From Bradyrhizobium mercantei (lineage in GTDB: Bacteria > Pseudomonadota > Alphaproteobacteria > Rhizobiales > Xanthobacteraceae): DNA of 64,000 nt. The stretch is from assembly GCF_001982635.1 (NCBI RefSeq), contig NZ_MKFI01000006.1, positions 26,653 to 90,652 of the forward strand, read 5' to 3'. The notes beneath the pieces are model-generated. The model was given only the letters and a program-made list of their open reading frames with translations, made no database searches and had not been told where the DNA came from. Shown here one piece after another: positions 1 through 7,944 of the stretch. The stretch's first letter is position 1. Every line of letters begins with the position of its first letter. Position numbers and translations under genes: made by a program.

Positions 1-778
1 CCTGCGCCAACAGATCGGCCGCGATCCAGTCGGCATTGCCGGTGTCGTCCGCGATGACGAGCACCTCGGAAGGGCCGGCGATCATGTCGATGCCGACCTT
101 GCCGAACACCAGCCGCTTGGCGGCGGCGACATAGGCGTTGCCGGGGCCGACGATTTTTGCCACCGGCGCGATCGTTGCCGTGCCGTAGGCCAAGGCAGCC
201 ACCGCCTGGGCGCCGCCGACGCGGTAGATCTCCGAGACGCCGCCGAGATGGGCGGCCGCCAGCACCAGCGGGTTGAGCTTGCCGTCCGGTGCCGGCACCA
301 CCATCACCACCCGCGGCACGCCGGCGACCCTGGCCGGCACCGCATTCATCAGCACCGAGGACGGATAGGCCGCGGTCCCCCCGGGCACGTAGAGCCCGAC
401 CGCATCGACCGCGCTCCAGCGCCAGCCGAGCTCGACACCGGCGGCATCGGTGAAGCGCTCGTCCTTCGGCAGCTGGCGGCGGTGAAAGGTCTCGATCCGG
501 TCGCGCGCGAATTTGAGCGCCTCGACGGTCTTGGGGTCGCAGGCCGCGACCCCGGCGTCGATCTCGGCTGTGGTGATGCGCAGGCCGGCGGCGTCGATAT
601 CGAGCCGGTCGAACTTCCTGGTCGCCTCGAGCAGCGCCGCGTCGCCGCGGGCCGCCACATCATCGACGATGGCGCGGGTAGCGCGCTCGACGTCAGCCGA
701 GACCTCGCGTTTGGCCGCCAGGAAATCGCGGAAACGCTGGTCGAAATCGGCGCTCTGTCGGTCCAGGCGAACGGGCAT
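1..778 (-). CDS. hisD: Histidinol dehydrogenase, N-terminal part (cut by window edge)
   Basis: HisD oxidises L-histidinol to L-histidine in two NAD-dependent steps in the cytoplasm. About 259 codons are visible of a family length near 430, so the C-terminal catalytic region lies outside the window. The start MPVRLDRQSADFDQRF fits the family, and the conserved signature GPGNAYVAAAKR followed by GIDMIAGPSE is present near the left edge. No good Shine-Dalgarno precedes the ATG. The upstream neighbour is a DUF2948 gene, but a palindromic repeat sits in the gap. Identification is secure; only the start is a judgement. Confidence 0.95.
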   Translation of the reverse strand, partial: MPVRLDRQSADFDQRFRDFLAAKREVSADVERATRAIVDDVAARGDAALLEATRKFDRLDIDAAGLRITTAEIDAGVAACDPKTVEALKFARDRIETFHRRQLPKDERFTDAAGVELGWRWSAVDAVGLYVPGGTAAYPSSVLMNAVPARVAGVPRVVMVVPAPDGKLNPLVLAAAHLGGVSEIYRVGGAQAVAALAYGTATIAPVAKIVGPGNAYVAAAKRLVFGKVGIDMIAGPSEVLVIADDTGNADWIAADLLAQ

Positions 779-864
779 GGCGGCTTTCTTAGGAGGAATT
801 CAGCTCCCTGCTCAATGGCGCGGCGGATAATGGCCGTCAACCCTTGGAGGACCCGAGAGACGCT

Positions 865-984
865 GTCGTCCCTGCGAAAGCAGGGACCCATAGCCACAAA
901 TTCCAATTGTTACAGGGCGCTGGGGCCCATCCCGCCCTAACAAGTGCAGCGGTGGTTATGGGTCCCCGCGTTCGCTGGGACGAC
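865..984. repeat. Palindromic intergenic repeat, family A, copy 1
   Basis: The ends are GTCGTCCCTGCGAAAGCAGG and a matching TATGGGTCCC...GGGACGAC. Each end folds on itself and the two ends also pair with each other. It is 120 bp long and lies between DUF2948 and hisD. Related copies are at 21694, 30416, 32288 and 33509, with a short form at 42921. Confidence 0.85.
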
Positions 985-994
985 GGCCCGGAAT

Positions 995-1423
995 TTACCC
1001 CGGCGCCATCCCGAGATCGTCAGCCCCAAGATCGGTCAATTCGCACTCCAGGCACTCGACATCGAGCCGCAACGCCGCGCCCTCGCCGAACATCAGGAGT
1101 GCGCTGCCGCCCGGCGGGTCGGAGGCATGGAATTCGATCCCGAGCAGTTCCAGGGTCGCTTCCGGGGCTTCCAGGTCGATATTGCGCGACTTGCATGCCA
1201 GCACCCGGTCGAACCTGAGCGCGGCGATCAGCCGGCGCGAGCAGGTGCCGCCGGACAGGGTCTGCTCCCAGTCCAGCCGGTTCAGCCCGACCACCAGGCG
1301 CTTCTCGTCCTGGCGCCAGATGATGTCGGAAGGCTGGACGCGGGCGTCCTGGACGTGGGCGGAGATCACCGCGAGGTCATCGGCATCGAGGGCGATCAGT
1401 TTCAGCGGCGCGGGTGGGGACAT
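995..1423 (-). CDS. DUF2948 family protein
   Basis: A 142-residue acidic cytoplasmic protein of unknown function that matches the DUF2948 family, which in alphaproteobacteria typically lies beside hisD. The start MSPPAPLKLIALDADDL was chosen because the family begins with this LKLIALDADDL block; the frame stays open further upstream but that extension is low complexity. The gene shares strand with hisD and ends about 215 bp before it, with repeat family A copy 1 in between. The gene neighbourhood suggests co-expression with hisD, but no biochemical role is known to me. Confidence 0.8.
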   Translation of the reverse strand: MSPPAPLKLIALDADDLAVISAHVQDARVQPSDIIWRQDEKRLVVGLNRLDWEQTLSGGTCSRRLIAALRFDRVLACKSRNIDLEAPEATLELLGIEFHASDPPGGSALLMFGEGAALRLDVECLECELTDLGADDLGMAPG

Positions 1424-1580
1424 GCGGTAGTTATAACGCCTTGCGGCCCCGGAGGTACCAAACGGCCGCAAGGAAATCCCGCTCGAGGGAACCGGCGAGC
1501 GCACGAGCAAAATATCGAAAACAACCCCATGCAAAGGAGCTGACGGCGCCGGCGGCGTTCGACATGCCAACTTGACACGT

Positions 1581-1767
1581 CAGGTGAGCACGCTCGTCAG
1601 GCTCCCTCCCCCTTGCGGGGGAGGGTGGGGAGAGGGGTAAGCCCCGGGCGAGATGGATGACGAGGTCACCGTCTTCGCAATGTTGATCACGCTAGCGAAT
1701 GGCATTCGAGAGAGCGCGTCGTGTGGCCACCCCTCTCCCTAACCCTCCCCCGCAAGGGGGAGGGAAC
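1581..1767. repeat. Palindromic intergenic repeat, family C, copy 1
   Basis: Flank CAGGTGAGCACGC, then GGCTCCCTCCCCCTTGCGGG, a central spacer and the inverted CCCTCTCCCTAACCCTCCCC...GGGAGGG end. It occupies most of the 415-bp gap between the DUF2948 and hydrolase genes; I see nothing else in that gap. The same flank recurs at 46248. Confidence 0.8.
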
Positions 1768-1838
1768 CCTACCGCCTATGGCTTCCTCACTTGAGCGCAG
1801 TTGAGGATCTCAAGCGGTGATGCTGGGCGACGTTCGCC

Positions 1839-2663
1839 TCAGCCCTTGATGAACGCCAGCAGGTCCGCGTTGATGGTCTCGGCTTCGGTCGTCGGCATGC
1901 CGTGCGGAAAGCCCTTGTAGGTTTTCAGCGTGCCGTTCTTCAGAAGCTTGGCCGAGAGCGGGGCGGAATCGGCGTAGGGCACGATCTGGTCGTCGTCGCC
2001 ATGCATCACCAGCACCGGCACGTTGATCTTCTTCAGATCCTCGGTGAAGTCGGTCTGCGAGAAGGCGACGATGCCGTCGTAATGCGCCTTGGCGCCGCCC
2101 ATCATGCCCTGCCGCCACCAGTTCTGGATCACGGCTTCCGACGGTTTCGCGCCGGGCCGGTTGTAGCCGTAGAACGGTCCGGCCGGCAGATCGCGGTAGA
2201 ACTGCGAGCGGTTGGCGGCGAGCTGCGCCTGCAAGCCGTCGAACACCGACTTCGGCAGGCCGCCGGGATTGTTCGCCGTCTGCACCATCAAGGGCGGCAC
2301 GGCGCTGAGAATCGCGGCCTTCGCCACCCGGCTCTCGCCATGGCGCGCGATGTAGTGCACCACCTCGCCGCCGCCGGTGGAGTGACCGACATGCACGGCG
2401 TTCTTCAGGTCGAGATGTGCGGTGACGGCAGCGAGGTCATCGGCATAGTGGTCCATGTCGTGGCCGTCGGCGACCTGGGCGGAGCGACCGTGGCCGCGGC
2501 GGTCGTGGGCGATGACGCGAAAGCCGCGCCCCACGAAGAACAGCATTTGCGCGTCCCAGTCGTCCGACGACAGCGGCCAGCCATGGCTGAACACGATCGG
2601 CTGGCCGGAACCCCAATCCTTGTAGAAAATCTCGACGCCGTCTTTGGTGGTGATGGTGGGCAT
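1839..2663 (-). CDS. Alpha/beta hydrolase, non-haem chloroperoxidase type
   Basis: A 274-residue alpha/beta-fold hydrolase of the cofactor-free haloperoxidase/esterase group. The nucleophile elbow GHSTGG gives Ser95, the acid is probably Asp225 in HGDDDQIVP, and the base is His254 in GFPHGM, so the triad is complete. The oxyanion region FSHGWPLSSDDW is typical. The start at 2663 (MPTITTKDGVEIFYKDWG) is preceded by GAGGAG at good spacing, which argues against the longer upstream frame. There is no signal peptide, so it is cytoplasmic. Natural substrate is unknown; in vitro perhydrolase or haloperoxidase activity is common in this family. Confidence 0.9.
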   Translation of the reverse strand: MPTITTKDGVEIFYKDWGSGQPIVFSHGWPLSSDDWDAQMLFFVGRGFRVIAHDRRGHGRSAQVADGHDMDHYADDLAAVTAHLDLKNAVHVGHSTGGGEVVHYIARHGESRVAKAAILSAVPPLMVQTANNPGGLPKSVFDGLQAQLAANRSQFYRDLPAGPFYGYNRPGAKPSEAVIQNWWRQGMMGGAKAHYDGIVAFSQTDFTEDLKKINVPVLVMHGDDDQIVPYADSAPLSAKLLKNGTLKTYKGFPHGMPTTEAETINADLLAFIKG

Positions 2664-2806
2664 TTGATTGCTCCTCTTGTTGCTGGTCTTGTGGTCCGGA
2701 CACGCCAGACGTGAACGGACCTTCGGCGACGGCATGTCCCCGACACGCCGCCGCACATCCTCATCTATGCTGTGCGTCGCCTCGAATTGATGTGATCCGC
2801 CCTGGA

Positions 2807-3307
2807 TCAGGCGAAATTGACCGGCCTGAACCTGCGCCAGGCGCCGATGATCATCACGGCGAAGAACACCAGCACGATGCCCTGCACCGCTGCAAACACC
2901 GGCCCGGACGGCGGGTTCGGCGGCACGGCCGGTGCCAGCGCCTTCAGCGCCGGCACCTTGAGGAAGCTCTGGATGACGAGCACGAAGACGTTGAGATAAA
3001 GCGAGACCATCGCGGTCACGACATAGATCGGGCGCCAGACGCCCTTGAGCTGCATCGCATACAACGCGATGCAGGCGATCGCGAGCAGAACCAGCGAGAG
3101 CCCGCCGATGATCTGCGACGGCAGCACCTTCTCGGTGATCAGCGGCGGGATCACGAAGCCGGTGGCGCTGGTCAGGATCGTGAACAGCAGGAAGATCCCA
3201 GTCAGCCCCGGCATCGCGCGCGAGCCGAGCAAGCCGAACATCACGATCACGCCGGCGACGATCGCAATCAAGCTAATAATGACATGCACGAGCACTAACG
3301 TCGTCAT
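2807..3307 (-). CDS. Four-helix integral membrane protein, unknown function
   Basis: 166 residues with about four hydrophobic segments (roughly residues 3-25, 37-58, 68-88, 95-118, and a last one near 143-160) and a short basic tail. I do not recognise a characterised family. The ATG at 3307 is preceded by GGGGAG about nine bases upstream; a GTG nine bases earlier is also in frame. A proline-rich stretch (PAVPPNPPSGP) separates the last two helices. It is a stand-alone gene, 143 bp upstream of the hydrolase on the same strand. Confidence 0.75.
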   Translation of the reverse strand: MTTLVLVHVIISLIAIVAGVIVMFGLLGSRAMPGLTGIFLLFTILTSATGFVIPPLITEKVLPSQIIGGLSLVLLAIACIALYAMQLKGVWRPIYVVTAMVSLYLNVFVLVIQSFLKVPALKALAPAVPPNPPSGPVFAAVQGIVLVFFAVMIIGAWRRFRPVNFA

Positions 3308-3482
3308 GTGGCACACTCCCCGCTGAGACCCGCGCCTCAGGTTACGATGCGTGACGAAAAATTGCTACATGATCGATGCCAGGATGTCCGACATCTCATT
3401 GGACTTGCCGACGCCGCCGCTTGCTGAAAATTCCGCACCGGTGCTGCACGTCGCGTGCACGTGCGCCTCGTGAGAAGTTGAA

Positions 3483-3791
3483 TCAATAATAGCGCGGGAT
3501 CGGCCCATGATGCGGCGTCTTGCGCTTCGACAGGTCGAACAGCACCTCGTCGACATAGCACCAGCCCCAGCCTTCCGGCGGATCGTAGCCCTCGATCACG
3601 GGATGGCCGGTGGCATGGAAATGCGCCGTCGCATGCCGGTTCGGCGAGTCGTCGCAGCAGCAGACATGGCCGCAGGTCCGGCAGATCCGCAAATGCAGCC
3701 AGCGGCTGCCGCTCTTCAGGCATTCCTCGCAGCCGAGCGCACTCGGCGTGACGTCCTGGATGCCGGCGATATGGCTGCAGCCTTTTGTCAT
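3483..3791 (-). CDS. UBP-type zinc finger protein
   Basis: A 102-residue single-domain protein resembling the ZnF-UBP fold. Metal ligands are visible as CSH near the start, CEEC, CRTCGHVCCCD and HATAHFHATGHP, followed by the aromatic GWGWCYVDEVLF end typical of the fold. In eukaryotes this fold binds the free C-terminal GG of ubiquitin; bacterial single-domain versions have no established partner that I know. It sits just downstream of the cNMP/FAD oxidoreductase on the same strand, with a family B repeat in the 170-bp gap, so any operon link is tentative. Confidence 0.88.
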   Translation of the reverse strand: MTKGCSHIAGIQDVTPSALGCEECLKSGSRWLHLRICRTCGHVCCCDDSPNRHATAHFHATGHPVIEGYDPPEGWGWCYVDEVLFDLSKRKTPHHGPIPRYY

Positions 3792-3824
3792 GTCTGGCCT
3801 CTTTACTAGTCGCGCTTGATGGAC

Positions 3825-3933
3825 CCGTCATCCTGAGGTGCGAGCCTCTTCGGCGAGCCTCGAAGGATGCACGGCCCCGCCTGTGGCCGATTCATCCTTC
3901 GAGGCTCGCTCCGCTCGCACCTCAGGATGACGG
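3825..3933. repeat. Palindromic intergenic repeat, family B, copy 1
   Basis: CCGTCATCCTGAGGTGCGAG at one end and the inverse CTCGCACCTCAGGATGACGG at the other, with inner arms CGAGCCTCGAAGGAT / ATCCTTCGAGGCTCG. The second copy is at 37772. Confidence 0.85.
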
Positions 3934-3960
3934 GAATAGAGCTTCCCCGCCGCATCATCA

Positions 3961-5658
3961 CTACAACGTCGGACTACCGGCATCCGCGAGATAGCCGTGC
4001 AGCGCAGCCACGACCTGCGCACCCTCGCCGATCGCGCCGCCGACGCGCTTGACCGATCCGGAGCGGACATCGCCGACCGCGAACACGCCGGGCACCGTGG
4101 TCTCGAGCAGCGGCACGGCGCGCGCGCCCTCACCGTTCTGCACGCCGGTCATCACGAAGCCGCCGCGGTCGACCTGCACGCCGCAGCCCTCGAGCCAGCC
4201 GGTCGCCGGATCGGCGCCGACGAACAGGAACAGATTGCGGATGTCCATCGTGAACTCGTCGGGCGCGAGCCGGCTCTTCCAGCGCACGCGCTCCAGCGTC
4301 TCCGCGCCCTCGAGCCCGACCACCTCGGTGTTGAACATCAATTCGATGTTCGGCGTCGCCTCGATGCGCTCGATCAGGTAGCGCGACATGCTGGCGCCGA
4401 GCCCGCCGCCGCGGATCATCATGTTGACCCTGCGGGCATGCGCCGACAGGTACACCGCCGCCTGGCCCGCGGAGTTGCCGCCGCCGACCAGCACGACCTC
4501 CTGCTGGGCGCAGAGCCGCGCCTCGATCGGCGAGGCCCAATACCAGACGCCGCGGCCCTCATAGTGCTCGAGATTGTCGATCACGGGCCGGCGATAGCGC
4601 GCGCCGCTCGCGACCACGACCGACCGGGCGCGCAGCGTATGCCCGCATGCGGTATCGAGCGCGAACGCACCGGAGGCCTTCGAGCAATCGAGCGATTTGA
4701 TCGAGACCGGGATCAGCATCTCGGCGCCGAATTTCTGCGCCTGGTTGAAGGCCCGTCCGGCCAGCGCCTGGCCGGAGATGCCGGTCGGGAAGCCCAGATA
4801 GTTTTCGATGCGCATGCTGGCGCCGGCCTGGCCGCCGAAGGCGCGGGAATCGAACACCGCGACCGACAGGCCTTCCGAGGCCGCATAGACCGCGGTGGCA
4901 AGCCCGGCCGGGCCGCTGCCGACCACCGCGACATCGTAAAGCTTGTTCTCCGCACTGTTGCCGATCATGCCGAGCGCCATCGCAAGCGCCGTCTCGGACG
5001 GATTGCGCAGCACCGTGCCGTTGGGACAGACCACCAGCGGCAGTTCGGCGCGGGTCGGCGAATAGCGCGCGAGAAGGTCGGCGGCATCGGTGTCGGCCTC
5101 GGGATCGAGCACATGGTGCGGCTGGCCGTTGCGCGCCAGGAAATTCTGCAGCGGCGCCATGTTGCCGACCGAGGCAGGGCCGATCAGCACCGGCCCGCCG
5201 GCGCCGCCCTGGATCAGGCTGACGCGGCGCAGGATCAGCGCGCGCATGATGCGCTCGCCGAGATCGGCCTCGGCGACCAAAAGCGCACGCAGCCGGTCGG
5301 GCGGCAGCAACAGCGTCTCGACGGCACCGTCGGCATGGCCGTCGACCAGCGCCGGGCGGCCGGAGAGCTGGCCGATCTCGGCGAGGAATTGCCCCGGTCC
5401 CTGGTCGATGATCGGCGTGACGTGGCCAAGGCCGTCGCGCTGGGTGACCGAGACGCTGCCCGACAGCACCACGAACATGCCGGGACCCCGCGTACCGGTC
5501 TCGAACAGCGCCTCGCCGTCCTGGTACGCGCGCGGCTCGCCGAAGCGGCGCATCCGCTCGATCTCCTGCGCGGTCAAGGTCGGAAAGGTCTGCTCATGGC
5601 GCGGGAAGGCATAGGCCGTCGCGTTCAGCCGATTGATCGTCGTGTCATCTACAGCCAT
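3961..5658 (-). CDS. Cyclic-nucleotide-binding domain / thioredoxin-reductase-like FAD oxidoreductase
   Basis: 565 residues. Residues 20-140 form a cNMP-binding beta-roll (GQFLAEIGQLSGRPA). A short thioredoxin-fold-like linker follows at about 165-235, then a class II pyridine nucleotide-disulfide oxidoreductase module with the FAD site GSGPAGLA near residue 246 and the NADPH site GGGNSAG near 390; the final FAD motif is VFAVGDVRSGSVKR. Where thioredoxin reductase has the CxxC pair this protein reads GVWYWASPIEARLC, so the redox cysteines are missing. The start MAVDDTTINRL is preferred because the upstream extension runs towards the neighbouring gene. It is likely a ligand-gated flavoprotein with unknown acceptor. 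Confidence 0.88.
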   Translation of the reverse strand: MAVDDTTINRLNATAYAFPRHEQTFPTLTAQEIERMRRFGEPRAYQDGEALFETGTRGPGMFVVLSGSVSVTQRDGLGHVTPIIDQGPGQFLAEIGQLSGRPALVDGHADGAVETLLLPPDRLRALLVAEADLGERIMRALILRRVSLIQGGAGGPVLIGPASVGNMAPLQNFLARNGQPHHVLDPEADTDAADLLARYSPTRAELPLVVCPNGTVLRNPSETALAMALGMIGNSAENKLYDVAVVGSGPAGLATAVYAASEGLSVAVFDSRAFGGQAGASMRIENYLGFPTGISGQALAGRAFNQAQKFGAEMLIPVSIKSLDCSKASGAFALDTACGHTLRARSVVVASGARYRRPVIDNLEHYEGRGVWYWASPIEARLCAQQEVVLVGGGNSAGQAAVYLSAHARRVNMMIRGGGLGASMSRYLIERIEATPNIELMFNTEVVGLEGAETLERVRWKSRLAPDEFTMDIRNLFLFVGADPATGWLEGCGVQVDRGGFVMTGVQNGEGARAVPLLETTVPGVFAVGDVRSGSVKRVGGAIGEGAQVVAALHGYLADAGSPTL

Positions 5659-5698
5659 TTTCGGCGACCCGCTTCTCTTGCAACACACACGAGCCGAT

Positions 5699-5893
5699 TT
5701 AACGGCCCGGCTCGTTTCCGCCGCCGTCATCTAGCGGCGCGTCGGCCGCATCGGAAGCCACATCCTCGCGACCGCGCGCCTGCGATTTCCGCCGCTTCAG
5801 GTTTTCACGCAGCGCCAGCTTGAGACGATCCTGTCGTGAATCCTTCACGCGGGCTCCGGCCTGCCCGCCGCCTCTGTCCTGATCGCCTGTCAT
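5699..5893 (-). CDS. Small charged protein, unknown function
   Basis: 64 residues, glycine- and charge-rich, with a basic core SRQDRLKLALRENLKRRK followed by an acidic tail DVASDAADAPLDD. It lies 40 bp upstream of the FAD oxidoreductase start on the same strand and may share its transcript. I do not recognise a domain; similar basic small proteins are common in Bradyrhizobium genomes. It was accepted as a gene from its position and its ordered basic then acidic composition, not from homology I can prove. Confidence 0.55.
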   Translation of the reverse strand: MTGDQDRGGGQAGARVKDSRQDRLKLALRENLKRRKSQARGREDVASDAADAPLDDGGGNEPGR

Positions 5894-6222
5894 TTAAGAA
5901 ACTCTCGAACCGCCGACGCCTTGCGCGAAGGGAGGATAGGCTGAGCATAGCCAATGGCCGGCGCAAGCGCACCCTGCCCGGTCAGCCAGTTGCGCAGGAG
6001 ATCATGATTCGCAGGTCGGCAGATCGGGAGCCTTTCGGCTGGATAAGGAACCGATTCCAGCCGAAAACGGCCCGATTGGACGCAATGACCGGCGCGGAAC
6101 GTCAATTTCTGCCGATTTCGGCGCCACGAGGGGCGCTGTTTCGCTTGCGCGAAAGGGAGGCCTGTGGCAAGAACCGCCCGCTTGGACGGGCCCTTGGGGC
6201 CGATTCAATTTTTCCCGGGCAT
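5894..6222. other. 329-bp region without a recognised gene
   Basis: It holds a 10-bp stem (TTTCGGCTGG/CCAGCCGAAA, 6033-6066, loop 14) with no T-run, and is the likely promoter region for tRNA-Thr. Nothing else was recognised. Confidence 0.5.
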
Positions 6223-6297
6223 GCTGCCGTAGCTCAGTGGTAGAGCACTCCATTGGTAATGGAGAGGTCGACAGTTCAATCCTGTCTGGCAGCACCA
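6223..6297 (+). tRNA. tRNA-Thr (anticodon GGT), CCA encoded
   Basis: A full cloverleaf can be drawn: acceptor GCTGCCG/TGGCAGC (one G-T at 7-66), D stem GCTC/GAGC, anticodon stem CTCCA/TGGAG with loop TTGGTAA, T stem GACAG/CTGTC with loop TTCAATC. The anticodon GGT reads ACC/ACT threonine codons. The CCA end is at 6295-6297. Confidence 0.97.
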
Positions 6298-6349
6298 GGA
6301 TCTTCGCAAACGATGGTCGTCATCCGCACGCGGCGCGCCGTGCCGCGGA

Positions 6350-6475
6350 TCAGCGCGCGAGCAGCACGCCCGCCCCGCCGATCATCAGCACGACGTAGAC
6401 CACGAACACACTGCCGACCCATTTCCAATCGATCCGTCCGTGTTCGGGGCTGAGGCTTTCGATGATGCCGTGCAT
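6350..6475 (-). CDS. 41-residue single-pass membrane microprotein
   Basis: MHGIIESLSPEHGRIDWKWV is followed by one hydrophobic helix GSVFVVYVVLMIGGAGVLLA and a final Arg. The ATG at 6475 is preceded by AAGGA with a seven-base spacer. The amphipathic N-terminus (about 18 residues, cytosolic or peripheral) plus one C-terminal helix suggests a tail-anchored inner-membrane protein. The function is unknown. It stands alone, convergent with the tRNA and divergent from the HTH gene. Confidence 0.65.
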   Translation of the reverse strand: MHGIIESLSPEHGRIDWKWVGSVFVVYVVLMIGGAGVLLAR

Positions 6476-6575
6476 GATGATTTCCTTGAGAAGTCGCATG
6501 CGCGGCGTATAGACCTCGCCCCGAGCACGTCATGTGACTCACTTCACATTTTGCCCTCGCGGAGCGGACTTAAGA

Positions 6576-6896
6576 GTGACCGGCCCAGAACTGAGGAAAT
6601 TGCGCGATCATCTCGGCGAGGCGCTCGGCCGCAAGCTGACGGTGGCTGACATGGCGAAGCTGTGCGGGCTATCGGGTGCCGGTGGCGCCGAGAAGCTGCG
6701 GCGGTGGGAGGTCACCGGCCCGACCCCGAAGGTCGCCGGCCTGCTCCGCGTGCTGGCGATGGCGAGCGAGCACTATCCGATCCTGGAGAAGTTCGACGTG
6801 TTCGATCGCCACGACGTTCCGGTTGGGGATCGCGCCGCGCGCCGCCAGGCGTTCCGCGAGCAGATCCGCGACGACGTGCGCAAGCGGCTCGCTTAG
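6576..6896 (+). CDS. Helix-turn-helix DNA-binding protein
   Basis: 106 residues from a GTG start. Residues 4-55 (LRKLRDHLGEAL, then LTVADMAKLCGL and EKLRRWE) read as an XRE-like helix-turn-helix in which ELRKLR begins helix 1 and the 'LTVADMAKLCGL...LRRWE' block is the recognition pair. The C-terminal half is charged, ending FREQIRDDVRKRLA. The GTG at 6576 has GGAG 11 bases upstream; a second GTG at 6534 is in frame but lacks a ribosome site. It is probably a small transcriptional regulator with unknown target. Confidence 0.6.
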   Translation: MTGPELRKLRDHLGEALGRKLTVADMAKLCGLSGAGGAEKLRRWEVTGPTPKVAGLLRVLAMASEHYPILEKFDVFDRHDVPVGDRAARRQAFREQIRDDVRKRLA

Positions 6897-7143
6897 CAAG
6901 CCGCCCCGATCAGCAGACGGCTTTGGTTAACGGGAGAAGCGTGTCGCGCGCGGCGCGTTAAGCCTTCCGTCAGTCCCCTTTAAGCGTTCGTTAGGCACAA
7001 CAAAACCTTTCGCCGCAAAGGCTGCGACTTAACGCGCGAAGCCGCCGTTCGGTGAGAAATTTTATTCAAATGCGGTCTACGCCCTCGGCCATGGATGGCG
7101 CCCCATTCACGCTGCGCCTCATGACTTGTCCGGAGACTGCCCT

Positions 7144-7890
7144 ATGAAGAAGTTCCTGTTCGCAACCGCAGCCGCGGCTGCTGCCCTCGCTGCCCTTGGC
7201 GCGACCGCTCACGCCGCCGACTTCAACCGTGGCTATTACCAGAAGGCGCCCGCGCCTGTTTACGCCGCGCCGCTCTACAACTGGACCGGCTTCTATCTCG
7301 GCGGCCATCTCGGCGGCGTGTTCTCGCAGAACAGCACCTTCAACGGCCTCGCGCTGTCGGACTCCGACGCGCGCTTCATGGGCGGCGTGCAGGCCGGCTA
7401 TGACTGGCAGCTGTCGCCGATGTGGGTGATCGGCCTCGAAGGCCAGTATTCCTGGCTCAGCGGCCACCAGCTCAACGCGATCTTCCCGGGCGGCTACGTC
7501 TACAACAACAACCAGCGCGGCATCGCCTCGATCACCGGCCGCGTCGGCTACACCTGGGGTCCGGGCCTGATCTATGTGAAGGGCGGTTACGCCTATTCCG
7601 ACAACAATGAGTCGGTGACGCTTGGCGGTGCGCCGGTCGGCTTCGCGCTCAGCGACAACCACAGCAACGGCTGGACCATCGGCGGCGGCGCCGAATACAT
7701 GTTCGCGCCGAACTGGTCGGCCAAGGTCGAGTACCAGTACTACGACTTCGGCGACAGCCGCTTCACCGCGCCGGGCGCGCTGGCGCAGTACGGCTCTTTC
7801 CGCAATGACGAGCACACCGTGAAGGCGGGCCTCAACTACCGCTTCAATCTCGGCAATTTCGGCGGCGGCCCGGCCTACGGCCGCTACTAA
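7144..7890 (+). CDS. Outer-membrane beta-barrel protein, Omp25/RopB type
   Basis: 248 residues. A signal peptide (MKKFLFATAAAAAALAALGA, cleaved after THA or AHA) precedes an eight-stranded barrel domain. The family hallmarks NWTGFYLGGHLGG at the first strand and C-terminal NYRFNLG are present, and alternating aromatic strands are visible throughout (GYDWQLSPMWVIGLEGQYSW). It ends in an aromatic residue (GRY), as outer-membrane barrels often do. The ATG at 7144 is preceded by GGAG. It is monocistronic with a strong terminator at 7919. Proteins of this type are abundant surface antigens or structural porin-like barrels; a transport role is not shown. Confidence 0.92.
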   Translation: MKKFLFATAAAAAALAALGATAHAADFNRGYYQKAPAPVYAAPLYNWTGFYLGGHLGGVFSQNSTFNGLALSDSDARFMGGVQAGYDWQLSPMWVIGLEGQYSWLSGHQLNAIFPGGYVYNNNQRGIASITGRVGYTWGPGLIYVKGGYAYSDNNESVTLGGAPVGFALSDNHSNGWTIGGGAEYMFAPNWSAKVEYQYYDFGDSRFTAPGALAQYGSFRNDEHTVKAGLNYRFNLGNFGGGPAYGRY

Positions 7891-7918
7891 AGTTACGGGC
7901 CACCTCAACCAAGAGTGG

Positions 7919-7944
7919 AAAGGCCGGCGCAAGCCGGCCTTTTT
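7919..7944 (+). terminator. Rho-independent terminator of the outer-membrane protein gene
   Basis: A ten-base stem AAAGGCCGGC / GCCGGCCTTT with GCAA loop followed by Ts, 28 bp after the stop. Confidence 0.85.

Noticed and set aside
3997..5823. 608-codon open frame on the plus strand
   Set aside because: It lies antisense to the FAD oxidoreductase, is rich in Arg/His/Gly as expected for the complement of GC3-biased codons, and shows no domain.
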